Source of the DNA: Gilliamella sp. WF3-4
GTDB lineage: Bacteria > Pseudomonadota > Gammaproteobacteria > Enterobacterales > Orbaceae
Assembly (NCBI RefSeq): GCF_001690275.1
Contig: NZ_LZGW01000045.1
Location: 281,861-345,860, forward strand
Length of the DNA stretch: 64,000 bases
Direction: 5' to 3'
The first letter of the stretch is position 1. Each line of letters opens with the position of its first letter. The translations under genes and the position numbers were made by a program. Below, one piece after another: positions 1-8,640 of the stretch. The notes under the pieces are model-generated. The model ran no database searches. It saw only the letters and a list, made by a program, of their open reading frames with translations, and was not told the DNA's origin.

Positions 1-546
1 GACTACGATCTTGCCATCTTCTGATGGTATAGCTTGGAATGAGTCTATCATTGGTGGTAGTAACTTATGCCCAAAATGAAACCAATGTAGGCCAATAGGT
101 TCAGTTACCGGAGCATAATACTTCATAATCACATTTGCAACTAGCCCATATTCTTTAGGCTTAAGATATTCGCATACGGCCTGATTGCTTATTCCTAAAC
201 AGTCACGATCCTGATGATGTGCAGCCCAAGCGCTCACTGGTTCAAAATCGCTGATAATACAGTCATACTTTGATAAATCAAGCTCATACACATCTTTTAT
301 AAGCCTGAAAGCTCGGATTCGTTGCACGGTTTTACGAAAATTAATTTTTCCATTCTGTGTTGCAAAAGTTACTCCACGGAAAGTTCTATAATTCCCAAAA
401 ACTTCCATATCAAAATAATCTTTAGGATCACGTCCACTGAAAATATAATCAACATCAGCACCAGCTTTTTTCAATGCTTTAGCTAGTGTTCTACAACGAC
501 TAACATGACCATTACCTGTTCCTTGAACACCAAAGAGAATTTTCAT
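1..546 (-). CDS. MJ1255/VC2487-type glycosyltransferase, N-terminal 182 residues (truncated by window edge)
   Basis: Reading the minus strand from the ATG at 546-544 gives an open frame to the window edge, so the C-terminus is missing. The protein begins MKILFGVQGTGNGHVSRC, a Gly-rich nucleotide-sugar transferase start, followed by GADVDYIFSGRDPKDYF and later YDCIISDFEPVSAWAAHH. This matches the small glycosyltransferase family named after MJ1255 and VC2487 (GT-B fold, MurG-like). Substrate and acceptor are unknown. It is transcribed away from secM, with about 230 bases of AT-rich DNA between. The family call rests on the N-terminal motif and SDFEP; the rest of the domain cannot be seen. Confidence 0.7.
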   Translation of the reverse strand, partial: MKILFGVQGTGNGHVSRCRTLAKALKKAGADVDYIFSGRDPKDYFDMEVFGNYRTFRGVTFATQNGKINFRKTVQRIRAFRLIKDVYELDLSKYDCIISDFEPVSAWAAHHQDRDCLGISNQAVCEYLKPKEYGLVANVIMKYYAPVTEPIGLHWFHFGHKLLPPMIDSFQAIPSEDGKIVV

Positions 547-777
547 ATCTTTATTATTCGTCAATTTTAACTATATAAATATAATAGCAGAACAGCTTAT
601 TATTATGAAAATTATTTTGCATGATTAAATAAAATTATAGCATTAATAGTTATCATAATTCTGCATTGATTGTGGCTAAGCTATCATTTTATATCTTTTG
701 TTGAGCTTATATATAGATTTTGACAAATACTAATAATTGTTTTTCATTTTGGCAAAAAATGCTAATATATCATTGTT

Positions 778-1122
778 ATGACTGTAATTAATTATTGGCA
801 AAAAATTAGCAAACGCTTAATTATCAAAACCGCTTTATCGCACTTATTATTAGGTGTGATTGCTACTGGATTTGGGTTTCACCAAGAAAATGCATTGCCT
901 GCTCAACAGCTGATTTCTCAGGTTGATATTATTGCTATTACTGCAATAGTACAAGAGCATCAACCCCAATTAAAAATTAAACCTCAAACATTCGTCTCAT
1001 CACAAAAACAGTATTTTGATAAGCAAATTCTTTTACAAAATAATGATGCTCTTTGTCTAAATACAACCATTAGATTATCACCAAATAATGGAATAAGAGC
1101 TGGTCCTCACGTTGCCATATAA
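778..1122 (+). CDS. secM: SecM-like secretion monitor (translation arrest peptide) upstream of secA
   Basis: 114-residue protein directly upstream of secA, the position of secM in E. coli. The N-terminus has a basic stretch and a hydrophobic segment (WQKISKRLIIKTALSHLLLG) resembling the long SecM signal peptide. The C-terminus carries GIRAGP at residues 105-110, four residues before the stop. In E. coli the arrest motif is F-x4-WI-x4-GIRAGP; stalling at the last Pro exposes the secA ribosome-binding site when secretion is slow. Here the equivalents of Phe, Trp and Ile are Leu94, Arg99 and Leu100, so the upstream half has diverged while the Arg and Pro known to be most critical are kept. The protein is shorter than E. 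coli SecM (about 170 residues). Identity is well supported by context and motif; stalling is inferred. Confidence 0.85.
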   Translation: MTVINYWQKISKRLIIKTALSHLLLGVIATGFGFHQENALPAQQLISQVDIIAITAIVQEHQPQLKIKPQTFVSSQKQYFDKQILLQNNDALCLNTTIRLSPNNGIRAGPHVAI

Positions 1123-1160
1123 AGAGTTTATCACTCAATTAAATGAATTTGCCCTATTAT

Positions 1161-1175
1161 AAGGCTATAAGCCTT
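1161..1175 (+). promoter_or_regulatory. Small stem-loop in the secM-secA gap
   Basis: Five-base-pair stem AAGGC/GCCTT with loop TATAA in the 86-base gap between the secM stop and the secA start. In E. coli a stem-loop here hides the secA Shine-Dalgarno. The secA site here (AGAGAG just before 1209) lies outside this short stem, and no strong complement to it was found by eye. Coupling may need a larger fold. Confidence 0.3.
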
Positions 1176-1208
1176 TATTATTTGTATAAAAAGAATAAGA
1201 GAGAAGTT

Positions 1209-3929
1209 ATGTTATTAAAATTATTAACAAAAGTATTCGGTAGCCGTAATGATCGTGTATTAAAAAGTATGCGCCAGCGAGTTGAAAAAATTAATGCACT
1301 TGAACCAGCAATGGAAGCATTGTCAGATGCAGAACTAAAAGCAAAAACGGCAGAGTTTAAACAAAAAGTTGCAGCAGGGACCAAATTAGATAATATTTTA
1401 GAAGAAGCTTTTGCTGTAGTTCGTGAAGCAAGTAAGCGCGTATTTGGCATGCGCCATTTCGATGTTCAGTTAATTGGTGGTATGGTATTAAATGAACGAT
1501 GCATTGCAGAAATGCGTACTGGTGAAGGTAAAACCTTAACAGCGACATTACCAGCCTATTTAAATGCGTTAACTGGCAAAGGTGTGCACATCATTACGGT
1601 TAATGATTACTTAGCGCAACGCGATGCAGAAAATAATCGCCCTTTATTCGAATTTTTAGGCTTAACTGTTGGTATTAACCTACCCAATATGCCGCCACAA
1701 ATAAAGCGAGAAGCTTACAATGCAGATATCACTTACGGCACGAATAATGAATATGGGTTTGATTATTTACGTGACAATATGGTGTTTAGCAAAGATGCTC
1801 GTGTACAACGACCACTTTATTATGCTTTAGTTGATGAAGTTGACTCAATATTAATTGACGAAGCAAGAACACCGCTAATTATTTCAGGACAAGCTGAAGA
1901 TAGTTCCGATAGATATATCAGTATTGATAAGATTATCCCTTATTTAATTCGTCAAGAAAAGGAAGACTCTGATCAGTTTCAAGGCGATGGAGACTTTTCA
2001 ATTGATGAAAAATCACGCCAAGTTAACTTAACTGAACGAGGATTAATAAAAGTCGAAGAGTTATTGATTAAACAAGGCATTATGAAGAGTAATGAATCAC
2101 TTTATGCACCAAATAATATTGTTTTAATGCATCATGTTAATGCTGCTCTACGTGCCCATCATCTATTTCACCGCGATGTTGATTATATTGTTAAAGATAA
2201 CGAAATCATCATTGTTGACGAACACACAGGTCGAACAATGGAGGGACGTCGTTGGTCTGATGGATTGCATCAAGCAGTTGAAGCGAAAGAACATGTTAAA
2301 ATCCAAAATGAGAACCAAACACTTGCTTCAATTACATTCCAAAACTATTTCCGATTATATGAAAAATTAGCTGGTATGACAGGCACAGCGGACACTGAAG
2401 CATTTGAATTTAATCAGATTTACGGTTTAGATACAATTGTTATCCCAACTAATCGTCCTATGCAAAGAAAAGATCACCCTGATCTTGTTTACATAACTGA
2501 AATAGAAAAGATCAATGCAATTGTAGCTGATGTACAAAAATGTGTAAAAACAGGACAACCTGTTTTAGTTGGAACAGCTTCAATCGAAAAATCTGAACTA
2601 GTCTCACAAGCATTTAAAAAAGCAGGAATTAAACACAATGTGCTAAATGCTAAGTTCCATGCTCAAGAAGCCGAAATCATTGCTAATGCTGGGAGTAAAG
2701 GAGCAGTTACTATTGCAACTAACATGGCGGGGCGAGGTACCGATATTATGCTTGGCGGTAACTGGCAAAATGATATAGCAAAAATTGAAAACCCAACACC
2801 TGAAGATATCGAAAAGGCAAAACAAGCGTGGCAAACAAAACATGAAGAAATTTTAGCACTAGGTGGATTATATATTTTGGGTACAGAGCGTCACGAATCG
2901 CGCCGTATTGACAACCAACTACGTGGTCGTGCTGGCCGTCAAGGCGATCCAGGTGCTTCTCGTTTTTACCTATCACTTGAAGATCCATTAATGAGAATTT
3001 TTGCATCTGAGCGTGTGGGTAACATGATGCGTAAACTAGGTATGACAGATGAAGCTATTGAACACCCATGGGTAACAAAAGCAATAGCCAATGCGCAAAA
3101 GAAAGTTGAAAACCGCAATTTTGATATCCGTAAACAACTTCTTGAGTATGATGATGTCGCCAATGAACAACGTAAAGTAATTTATCGTGAACGAAACGAC
3201 TTACTTGATAATACCGATATCAAAGATACTATTGATTCAATCCGAGGAGATGTATTCAATACCCTAATTGACCAATATATTCCACCGCAATCAATTGAAG
3301 AAATGTGGGACATTTCAGGGCTTGAAGTAGCGCTAAAAACAGATTTTGATTTGGATCTACCAGTGGCAAAATGGCTAGATGAAGAGCAAAATTTACATGA
3401 AGAAACATTGCGTGAACGCATCTTACAAATGGCAAAAGACAGGTACTTAGAGAAAGAAAATATTGCTGGTGCTGACGCATTTAGGCAGTTTGAGAAAAGT
3501 GTTATGTTACAAACACTTGATACTCTTTGGAAAGAACATTTAGCCGCCATGGATTATTTGCGTCAAGGTATTCATTTACGTGGCTACGCGCAAAAAGATC
3601 CAAAGCAAGAATATAAACGCGAATCATTTAATATGTTTGCTAGCATGTTAGAATCGTTAAAATATGATGTTATTGGTATTTTGAGCCGTGTGCAAATTCG
3701 TTCACAAGAAGAAGTTGATGAAGCAGAACGCCAACGTCTAGCTGAAATGGAAAAACTAATGGCTAAGCAACAAGCTAATCATGAGTCAGTAGTGAGCATG
3801 AGTGGTGAAAATGAAAGCCAATCAGTAGCTCAACCGATAATGCGTACACAAGCTAAAGTTGGGCGCAATGATCCATGCCCTTGTGGTTCAGGTAAAAAAT
3901 ATAAACACTGCCATGGATCTGTTCAATAA
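1209..3929 (+). CDS. secA: Preprotein translocase ATPase SecA
   Basis: Motor ATPase that pushes unfolded precursors through SecYEG. The ATG at 1209 is chosen because [19 protein letters not shown] matches the usual SecA N-terminus, a purine-rich site (AGAGAG) precedes it, and the product is then 906 residues (E. coli about 901); an upstream in-frame ATG at 1143 would add an untypical leader. Visible features: Walker A MRTGEGKT near residue 102, helicase motif [44 protein letters not shown], and the C-terminal zinc-binding motif [15 protein letters not shown], which contacts SecB and phospholipid. It sits behind the SecM-like gene, which probably controls its translation, and ahead of mutT as in enterics. 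Confidence 0.98.
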   Translation: MLLKLLTKVFGSRNDRVLKSMRQRVEKINALEPAMEALSDAELKAKTAEFKQKVAAGTKLDNILEEAFAVVREASKRVFGMRHFDVQLIGGMVLNERCIAEMRTGEGKTLTATLPAYLNALTGKGVHIITVNDYLAQRDAENNRPLFEFLGLTVGINLPNMPPQIKREAYNADITYGTNNEYGFDYLRDNMVFSKDARVQRPLYYALVDEVDSILIDEARTPLIISGQAEDSSDRYISIDKIIPYLIRQEKEDSDQFQGDGDFSIDEKSRQVNLTERGLIKVEELLIKQGIMKSNESLYAPNNIVLMHHVNAALRAHHLFHRDVDYIVKDNEIIIVDEHTGRTMEGRRWSDGLHQAVEAKEHVKIQNENQTLASITFQNYFRLYEKLAGMTGTADTEAFEFNQIYGLDTIVIPTNRPMQRKDHPDLVYITEIEKINAIVADVQKCVKTGQPVLVGTASIEKSELVSQAFKKAGIKHNVLNAKFHAQEAEIIANAGSKGAVTIATNMAGRGTDIMLGGNWQNDIAKIENPTPEDIEKAKQAWQTKHEEILALGGLYILGTERHESRRIDNQLRGRAGRQGDPGASRFYLSLEDPLMRIFASERVGNMMRKLGMTDEAIEHPWVTKAIANAQKKVENRNFDIRKQLLEYDDVANEQRKVIYRERNDLLDNTDIKDTIDSIRGDVFNTLIDQYIPPQSIEEMWDISGLEVALKTDFDLDLPVAKWLDEEQNLHEETLRERILQMAKDRYLEKENIAGADAFRQFEKSVMLQTLDTLWKEHLAAMDYLRQGIHLRGYAQKDPKQEYKRESFNMFASMLESLKYDVIGILSRVQIRSQEEVDEAERQRLAEMEKLMAKQQANHESVVSMSGENESQSVAQPIMRTQAKVGRNDPCPCGSGKKYKHCHGSVQ

Positions 3930-3971
3930 GATAATAATTTAGTATGATTGAGCAAAATTGATGCTTAAATC

Positions 3972-4019
3972 GTCGATTAAGATCGACAAGAACTAAAAGG
4001 GAAAGGTTAAGCTTTCCCT
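3972..4019 (+). promoter_or_regulatory. Two consecutive perfect hairpins between secA and mutT
   Basis: First stem GTCGAT/ATCGAC (3972-3977 with 3982-3987), then AGGGAAAG/CTTTCCCT (3998-4005 with 4012-4019, loop GTTAAG). Neither is followed by a T run, so they are not standard intrinsic terminators. They may be processing or stability elements separating secA from mutT, or weak terminators. Confidence 0.45.
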
Positions 4020-4045
4020 AACCTAAATTATAGACAAACACAATT

Positions 4046-4450
4046 ATGAAAAAACATACTGAAATTGCTGTAGGTATTATTCGTTCACAAAATTGTCAAA
4101 TTTTTATTACCCAACGCGGTGAAGATTCCCATCTAGCGGGATTTTGGGAGTTTCCTGGAGGGAAAATAGAAGCAGGAGAAATACCCTATCAAACCCTACA
4201 ACGTGAAATTGCTGAAGAAGTTGACATTCATATCCACCAAGCCCAATTCTTAAAAACAGTCGAACACAGTTATGATGATCGCGATATTACTATCTATGCT
4301 TATTTAGTAGAAGAATGGGATGGTGTTCCTTTTGCAAAAGAAGGGCAACCCAGCCGTTGGGTAGATCAGCAAGATTTAAATGCTGATGAGTTCCCTGATG
4401 CTAATCGACCAATTATCGAAATGCTTAAAAATTTGGATAAACAAATTTAG
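4046..4450 (+). CDS. mutT: 8-oxo-dGTP diphosphatase MutT (Nudix hydrolase)
   Basis: 134-residue Nudix enzyme that removes oxidised dGTP from the nucleotide pool and so prevents A:T to C:G transversions. The Nudix box (G-x5-E-x7-REUxEExGU) is readable at about residues 37-59: GGKIEAGE, then REIAEEVDI. The preceding GFWEFPGG and the length (E. coli 129) fit MutT rather than other Nudix families. It lies downstream of secA as in E. coli, separated by two hairpins. Start ATG at 4046. Confidence 0.93.
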   Translation: MKKHTEIAVGIIRSQNCQIFITQRGEDSHLAGFWEFPGGKIEAGEIPYQTLQREIAEEVDIHIHQAQFLKTVEHSYDDRDITIYAYLVEEWDGVPFAKEGQPSRWVDQQDLNADEFPDANRPIIEMLKNLDKQI

Positions 4451-4789
4451 CCCATTTATAATGATTTAGTTTTAATTGCCTTTCTCATTATGCAATCTTA
4501 TGTTTTAATGTGAGGGTATTTTTAATTTTTCATTATAAATTAATATGCCATATAGAACTACATAACAAGAGAGTTATACTGTGCACATTACTATCAAATT
4601 AAACTTTTAACCATAAACCGAAAGTCTTAAGCAACAAACTGAACAAAAACATACTAATCATATATTTTTATGGAAGATTAATTATGTGCTAGGAAACAAA
4701 ATTTACATAATATATAATGCCGAGAATTTTTAATGTTACTTATCATTAAAAATTACATTGTTAAAAATAATATTAAGGTTTTAATTGTT
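4451..4789 (+). other. Gene-free interval between mutT and the DUF4177 gene
   Basis: Very AT-rich. A TATAAT box at 4713-4718 could be the -10 of the next gene, but no convincing -35 was seen. An in-frame upstream start at 4733 would extend the next gene by 19 residues; that extension does not look like the family. Nothing else recognised. Confidence 0.3.
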
Positions 4790-5005
4790 ATGAAAGAATA
4801 TAAGGTAGTTGTTTTCCAAGAAGGCGCATTGTCTTCATTACTTTTAGGCTCAGCGAATGCTAACGAGGTTAAATTTTCCGAATTTTTAAATCAAAATGCT
4901 AAAGATGGCTGGCGTGTAGTGACGATGGAAAAAGATATGCGTCGTTTATTTTTATTTTGGAAAAGGGAAGCCTATTTAATTGTAATGGAACGTGAACGCA
5001 ACTAA
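4790..5005 (+). CDS. DUF4177 family small protein
   Basis: 71 residues from the ATG at 4790, preceded by AAGG at a workable distance. The sequence has the DUF4177 pattern: a beta strand MKEYKVVVF, a central LNQNAKDGWRVVTMEK, and a terminal strand FWKREAYLIVMERE. These are small single-domain proteins of unknown role, often described as structural homologues of short regulatory alpha/beta folds. It has its own gap on both sides and is followed by a hairpin at 5041-5079, so it is probably monocistronic. No function is assigned. Confidence 0.7.
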   Translation: MKEYKVVVFQEGALSSLLLGSANANEVKFSEFLNQNAKDGWRVVTMEKDMRRLFLFWKREAYLIVMERERN

Positions 5006-5040
5006 GCTTACCTCTATAGGGGATAAGCTGATACCAGATT

Positions 5041-5079
5041 GGGAGACACAATATATCTATTAATTATATTGTATCTCCC
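5041..5079. terminator. Hairpin between convergent genes
   Basis: GGGAGACACAATATA (5041-5055) pairs with TATATTGTATCTCCC (5065-5079): 14 of 15 positions pair around a 9-base loop. It lies between the plus-strand DUF4177 gene and the minus-strand SMR pair, the place for a bidirectional terminator, but no clear T tract flanks it. Confidence 0.45.
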
Positions 5080-5168
5080 ACTAAATATGCTTAGTTAAGC
5101 CTAATCAATTACTATATTACCTATTGTCAAAAAGCTTAAGAAAGTACTACGCTTCAGTATAAAAAATT

Positions 5169-5552
5169 TTAAGTATTACGATTTAATTTTTGTTCTGCCA
5201 GAGCTAAAAAAACAATACCAATAATAATGAATAGCCCACCAAGCATACGTATAAATGCAATTGGCTCATCAAATGCAATAGCCGAAACCAACATTACCGT
5301 AACTAACTGTAAATGAGAAACGGCAAAAGCGGGGCCTACAGGTGCTTTTTTTAATAATATCATCCATGTGACAAATGCTCCAGTATACCCAATAATTACC
5401 AAATAAACCCACCTATGAGTAAAAATACGGATAAACCAATCAATGCTCATTTCAAGGGGCATCGCCGATAATGCGGTTAACTTAAAGCTTGTTTGACCAA
5501 ACGTATCAAAAAACAATAGTAAGATAAACCCAATAATATAAAATTTTTTCAT
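5169..5552 (-). CDS. SMR/EamA-like small membrane transporter, second of a pair
   Basis: 127 residues with about four hydrophobic segments, the topology of small multidrug resistance (SMR) and half-size EamA proteins. DTFGQTSFK near residue 16 resembles the first-helix signature of this superfamily, though the usual membrane Glu is Asp here. The upstream partner has the equivalent DTVGQIAFK. Start (5552) and the partner's stop overlap by one base (TAATG), so the two are translationally coupled and probably form a heterodimer. Substrate unknown; drug/metabolite or lipid-linked sugar export are possible. Confidence 0.65.
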   Translation of the reverse strand: MKKFYIIGFILLLFFDTFGQTSFKLTALSAMPLEMSIDWFIRIFTHRWVYLVIIGYTGAFVTWMILLKKAPVGPAFAVSHLQLVTVMLVSAIAFDEPIAFIRMLGGLFIIIGIVFLALAEQKLNRNT

Positions 5553-5917
5553 TACGTAAGTCCAACCAAAACTACGCCTATCGTAATAAAAAGGATACCA
5601 ATAAGACGAAAGCTCGTCAGATGTTCCTTAAATAAAATCCGACCAGCTAGCATAACAGTAATCATATTAAATGATCCCAGTAATATTCCTTGAGATAATG
5701 GCACTGAGCTTAAAAAAGCTAGCCAAAAAATACAGCCAATAAAGTAAGCAGCAAAACCTAGCCATAACCAATAATTACCAAAAAGTTTTTGCCAATAACG
5801 CAGGCCTTGCGTATCTTTGGAATTAATCGCTGCATATTTAAATGCAATTTGCCCGACAGTATCGCAGGCAATATTAATTAACCAAAGAGTAATGATCAAG
5901 ATTGACACTGTTGACAA
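5552..5917 (-). CDS. SMR/EamA-like small membrane transporter, first of a pair
   Basis: 121 residues, four hydrophobic segments, with DTVGQIAFKYAA in the first helix and SVPLSQGILLGSFNMITVML in a later one, as in half-size drug/metabolite transporters. The longest frame begins with TTG at 5917 and overlaps the 3' end of zur by about 20 bases; a GTG at 5908 is an alternative start. With its one-base-overlapping partner it forms a likely heteromeric transporter, cotranscribed with zur. No sequence feature points to zinc as substrate, so the zur link is positional only. Confidence 0.62.
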   Translation of the reverse strand: MSTVSILIITLWLINIACDTVGQIAFKYAAINSKDTQGLRYWQKLFGNYWLWLGFAAYFIGCIFWLAFLSSVPLSQGILLGSFNMITVMLAGRILFKEHLTSFRLIGILFITIGVVLVGLT

Positions 5918-6330
5918 AACCCATGTATTTCTAGCACACTATGTTTGATTAAAAAATCAGATTGCTGTGCTAAATTTTTGAATTGATATTCGATATCTTG
6001 TGAATGTTTTTCGATGATCTGTTGGCATTTATCGCAAATAAATAAAATTGAAATATGTTCGGGATCTTGGAAATGTGGACAAATAATATAGCTATTGGTG
6101 GACTCCACTTTATGAATAAAACCTTGTTCAAGTAAAAATTCAAGTGCACGATAAATTGTCGGTGGTTTAGCCTGTGGTTCACTGACTTTGAGCAGATCTA
6201 AAAGATCGTAGGCACTCATTGCTTTATTTGCTGTCAGCATTATATCTAAAACAGTTCGACGTTGTGTCGTCAGTTTCGTACCTCGATTTTTGCATAAAGT
6301 TTCGATCTTTTCAATTAGCAGGTTATGCAT
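5896..6330 (-). CDS. zur: Zinc uptake regulator Zur (Fur family)
   Basis: 144 residues from the ATG at 6330, giving MHNLLIEKIETLCKNRGTKL; an in-frame upstream start at 6354 would lie inside ratB. Fur-family winged helix: LTTQRRTVLDIML, then PPTIYRALEFLLEQGFIHKV as recognition helix and wing. The dimer/metal domain has HISILFICDKCQQ and a C-terminal CQQC, giving the two Cys pairs of the structural zinc site. The PPTIYRAL form and the short length favour Zur (E. coli 171) over Fur. It would repress zinc-import genes when zinc is plentiful. It overlaps ratB slightly and may be read from the ratA-ratB promoter. Confidence 0.85.
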   Translation of the reverse strand: MHNLLIEKIETLCKNRGTKLTTQRRTVLDIMLTANKAMSAYDLLDLLKVSEPQAKPPTIYRALEFLLEQGFIHKVESTNSYIICPHFQDPEHISILFICDKCQQIIEKHSQDIEYQFKNLAQQSDFLIKHSVLEIHGFCQQCQS

Positions 6331-6625
6331 TCGGTTTCCTTTGCCTTTCGTCATTGCTTTTTTGAGCGGCTTTTCTTCGTCTTATTTCTTTTGGATCATT
6401 GATTAATGTTCGGTAGATTTCAATCCGATCCCCATTTTTAACCAGTTCATTAACATCGCAACGTTTTCCGTAGATGCCAACTAAATTTTCATCTAATTTA
6501 ATTTGACATTTTGATAAGATATTGGATTTTTTTATTGCTTGCAAGATGTTTGTTTTTTCGTCAACTTCACAATCAATAACTGTTACATTATTTGGTAATG
6601 CATAAACAATTTGAATATTTATCAT
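6323..6625 (-). CDS. ratB: RnfH/RatB family ubiquitin-like protein
   Basis: 100 residues from the ATG at 6625 (MINIQIVYALPNNVTVID). Beta-grasp RnfH family (UPF0125): VYALP at the start, then LVGIYGKRCDVNELVKNGDRIEIYRTL, the conserved family core, with a basic tail. In E. coli this gene pairs with ratA opposite smpB, exactly as here. Biochemical function is not established; no toxin or antitoxin activity should be assumed. The 3' end overlaps the zur start by eight bases, suggesting one transcript ratA-ratB-zur-SMR pair. Confidence 0.88.
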   Translation of the reverse strand: MINIQIVYALPNNVTVIDCEVDEKTNILQAIKKSNILSKCQIKLDENLVGIYGKRCDVNELVKNGDRIEIYRTLINDPKEIRRRKAAQKSNDERQRKPNA

Positions 6626-6626
6626 T

Positions 6627-7055
6627 TTAATATATTTGCCTTGCTCTTTGTGAAAACGCATTGACCATATTAGTCATCAACTCTTTAAATATGGGAGTAA
6701 AAGCAATATCTAATAACTTATTTTTAAACTCAAAATCTAAGCTAAAACTAATTTTACTTTGACTTTCACTTATTGAAGTAAATTGCCATTTTCCCGACAG
6801 GTATTTAAATGGTCCTTCAAGCAATTTAATATCAATAGAATGTGGTTGATTAATTAAATTTATTGTAGTAAAAGCTTTTTTAAAGCCTAATTTTTCAACT
6901 TCAATAAACGCAGTCAACGTATTATCTTGTTTGCTAATAATACCAGTTGCGATACAATCGGGAACAAATTCGGGATATTTGGTAATATCATTGACTAAAC
7001 TAAACATTTGTTCTATAGAATAAGGTTCAATAACCTCACGAAAAACATGTGCCAT
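6627..7055 (-). CDS. ratA: RatA/COQ10 family START-like protein
   Basis: 142 residues (E. coli RatA is about 145-158). Polyketide-cyclase/START fold of the Coq10 type: the N-terminal YSIEQMFSLVNDITKYPEFVP is the family hallmark, followed by PFKYLSGKWQF and the C-terminal helix FKELMTNMVNAFSQRA. Coq10 members bind ubiquinone or its precursors; the E. coli protein has also been described as blocking 70S assembly, which is less certain for the family. It ends one base before the ratB start and is divergent from smpB. Confidence 0.9.
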   Translation of the reverse strand: MAHVFREVIEPYSIEQMFSLVNDITKYPEFVPDCIATGIISKQDNTLTAFIEVEKLGFKKAFTTINLINQPHSIDIKLLEGPFKYLSGKWQFTSISESQSKISFSLDFEFKNKLLDIAFTPIFKELMTNMVNAFSQRARQIY

Positions 7056-7122
7056 AAGAAATTAAATAAAAAAATAAAATTAGTAGCATATAATATCATG
7101 TAACTCTATAATATAGCATATT

Positions 7123-7605
7123 ATGACTAAGAAAAAATTACACAAGCCGGGTGCGGCAACTATAGCTTTAAATAAACGCGCACGCCATGAGTACTTTATT
7201 GAAGAGGAAATTGAGGCGGGCTTATCTCTGCAAGGTTGGGAAGTGAAATCACTACGTGCGGGAAAAGCAAATATTAGTGATAGTTATGTTTTGCTTAAAG
7301 ACGGTGAAGCATGGTTATTTGGGGCTACTATTACACCACTTAATGTCGCATCAACTCATGTTGTATGCGAACCTATGCGTAATCGAAAATTATTATTAAA
7401 CGAAAGAGAGCTTAATTCCTTATTTGGTCAAATTAATCGCCAAGGTTATACGGTTGTTGCCCTTTCGCTTTATTGGAAAAACGCTTGGGCAAAAGTAAAA
7501 ATTGGTGTTGCCAAGGGTAAAAAAGAGTACGACAAACGCACAGATATTAAAGAGCGTCAGTGGCAAGTTGACAAAGCACGGATTATGAAAAACGCTAACC
7601 GTTAA
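7123..7605 (+). CDS. smpB: SsrA-binding protein SmpB
   Basis: 160 residues, same size as E. coli SmpB. Partner of tmRNA in trans-translation: binds the tRNA-like part and places the C-terminal tail in the empty mRNA channel. Visible: [18 protein letters not shown] at the start, [20 protein letters not shown], and the basic [17 protein letters not shown] tail that becomes helical on the ribosome. Divergent from ratA, as in enterics. Its RNA partner, ssrA, is present at 31747-32111, about 24 kb away rather than adjacent as in E. coli. Confidence 0.97.
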   Translation: MTKKKLHKPGAATIALNKRARHEYFIEEEIEAGLSLQGWEVKSLRAGKANISDSYVLLKDGEAWLFGATITPLNVASTHVVCEPMRNRKLLLNERELNSLFGQINRQGYTVVALSLYWKNAWAKVKIGVAKGKKEYDKRTDIKERQWQVDKARIMKNANR

Positions 7606-7621
7606 TAATATGAGCATCGCT

Positions 7622-8620
7622 CTAACGGTGGCGTATAATTTGTGGTTTGATAAAAAAAGCTTTGTTTTTTAATTCTTTGAATTTAAGTAGAGCATCAATT
7701 ACATCGACACAAGTGTAAGCCATGCTTTGAAAATCTTGAGCAATAGTATCAATTGGATAGTAAGAATAATTCAGATAAATATTATAATCATAAGAACATA
7801 AATAGATTTGTTGTGGTTTAACTTCCACTTCCACTAAATAGCTAAGCACTTCTTGTAATATATTACATGAAGGAGTAAAAATAGCCTTTGGCAGTCGTCC
7901 TAATTTTTTGTGAAGCTGTTTGAGTAATTCATATCCTTTATTGGGACAATAGTCATCACTCACTAACCATTGTGAGTTAACGCTTAATCCAACCTGTTGA
8001 AGACCTTTTTTAAAGCCTTGCAATCTGGCTTCTATTGAAGTTAATTGTGTATCACATCCAATGAAATAAAATTCGTCTAATTGTTTAGCATATGGATAAA
8101 TTAACTCTGCAACAGAGTGTAATGATTCACTCGTGATAAACGGCAATGAAGTATCTTTAATATAACGATCGAAAAACAATACTGGCGTATTTTGATTAAT
8201 ATCAACATAAAACTCATCACTATTTAATGAAGTAACAACGATCATAGCATCAACTTTTCGTTCAACTAAGTTTTGTGCCACTTTAATTTCTATTTCTTTA
8301 TTATAATGACTACAAGTTATTAATAATTGTATGTTTTTTTGCCTAAATGAAGATTCTAAATAGTGCAGAAACATAGAAAAAAAAGAATTAGACATGTCTG
8401 GAACTATCACGCCTATGGTATCCGTACTATTTGCTTTAACCAGATATTGGCGAATATGGGCTTGATCACTGTACTGTTCTGCAATGGATAGAACACGTTG
8501 CCGTGTTTGTGTTGAAATGCGATATTTTTTATCTCGTTTATTAAAAATATGGCTGACGGTCGTTGCCGACACGCCAGCCAAACGAGCAATATCATTGATT
8601 TTTAATTTATTACTCGCCAT
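7622..8620 (-). CDS. LacI/GalR family repressor of the GH172-symporter operon
   Basis: 332 residues. N-terminal LacI helix-turn-helix: KINDIARLAGVSATTVSHIF, a canonical recognition helix, followed by a Cra/sucrose-repressor-like hinge region. A periplasmic-binding-protein-like sugar domain follows (TIGVIVPDMSNSFFSMFLHY, PVLFFDRYI, FIGCD, EARLQGFKKGL). A strong AAAGGAG precedes the ATG at 8620. It is the last gene of a minus-strand operon behind the glycosidase and the symporter, so it probably represses that operon and responds to the imported sugar or a product. A palindrome at 11100-11115 is a candidate operator. The true inducer is unknown. Confidence 0.85.
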   Translation of the reverse strand: MASNKLKINDIARLAGVSATTVSHIFNKRDKKYRISTQTRQRVLSIAEQYSDQAHIRQYLVKANSTDTIGVIVPDMSNSFFSMFLHYLESSFRQKNIQLLITCSHYNKEIEIKVAQNLVERKVDAMIVVTSLNSDEFYVDINQNTPVLFFDRYIKDTSLPFITSESLHSVAELIYPYAKQLDEFYFIGCDTQLTSIEARLQGFKKGLQQVGLSVNSQWLVSDDYCPNKGYELLKQLHKKLGRLPKAIFTPSCNILQEVLSYLVEVEVKPQQIYLCSYDYNIYLNYSYYPIDTIAQDFQSMAYTCVDVIDALLKFKELKNKAFFIKPQIIRHR

Positions 8621-8640
8621 AGCACTATCTCCTTTATATA

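Noticed and set aside
5169..5917. Zinc transporter pair controlled by Zur
   Set aside because: The half-transporters lack metal-binding residues; only proximity supports this.
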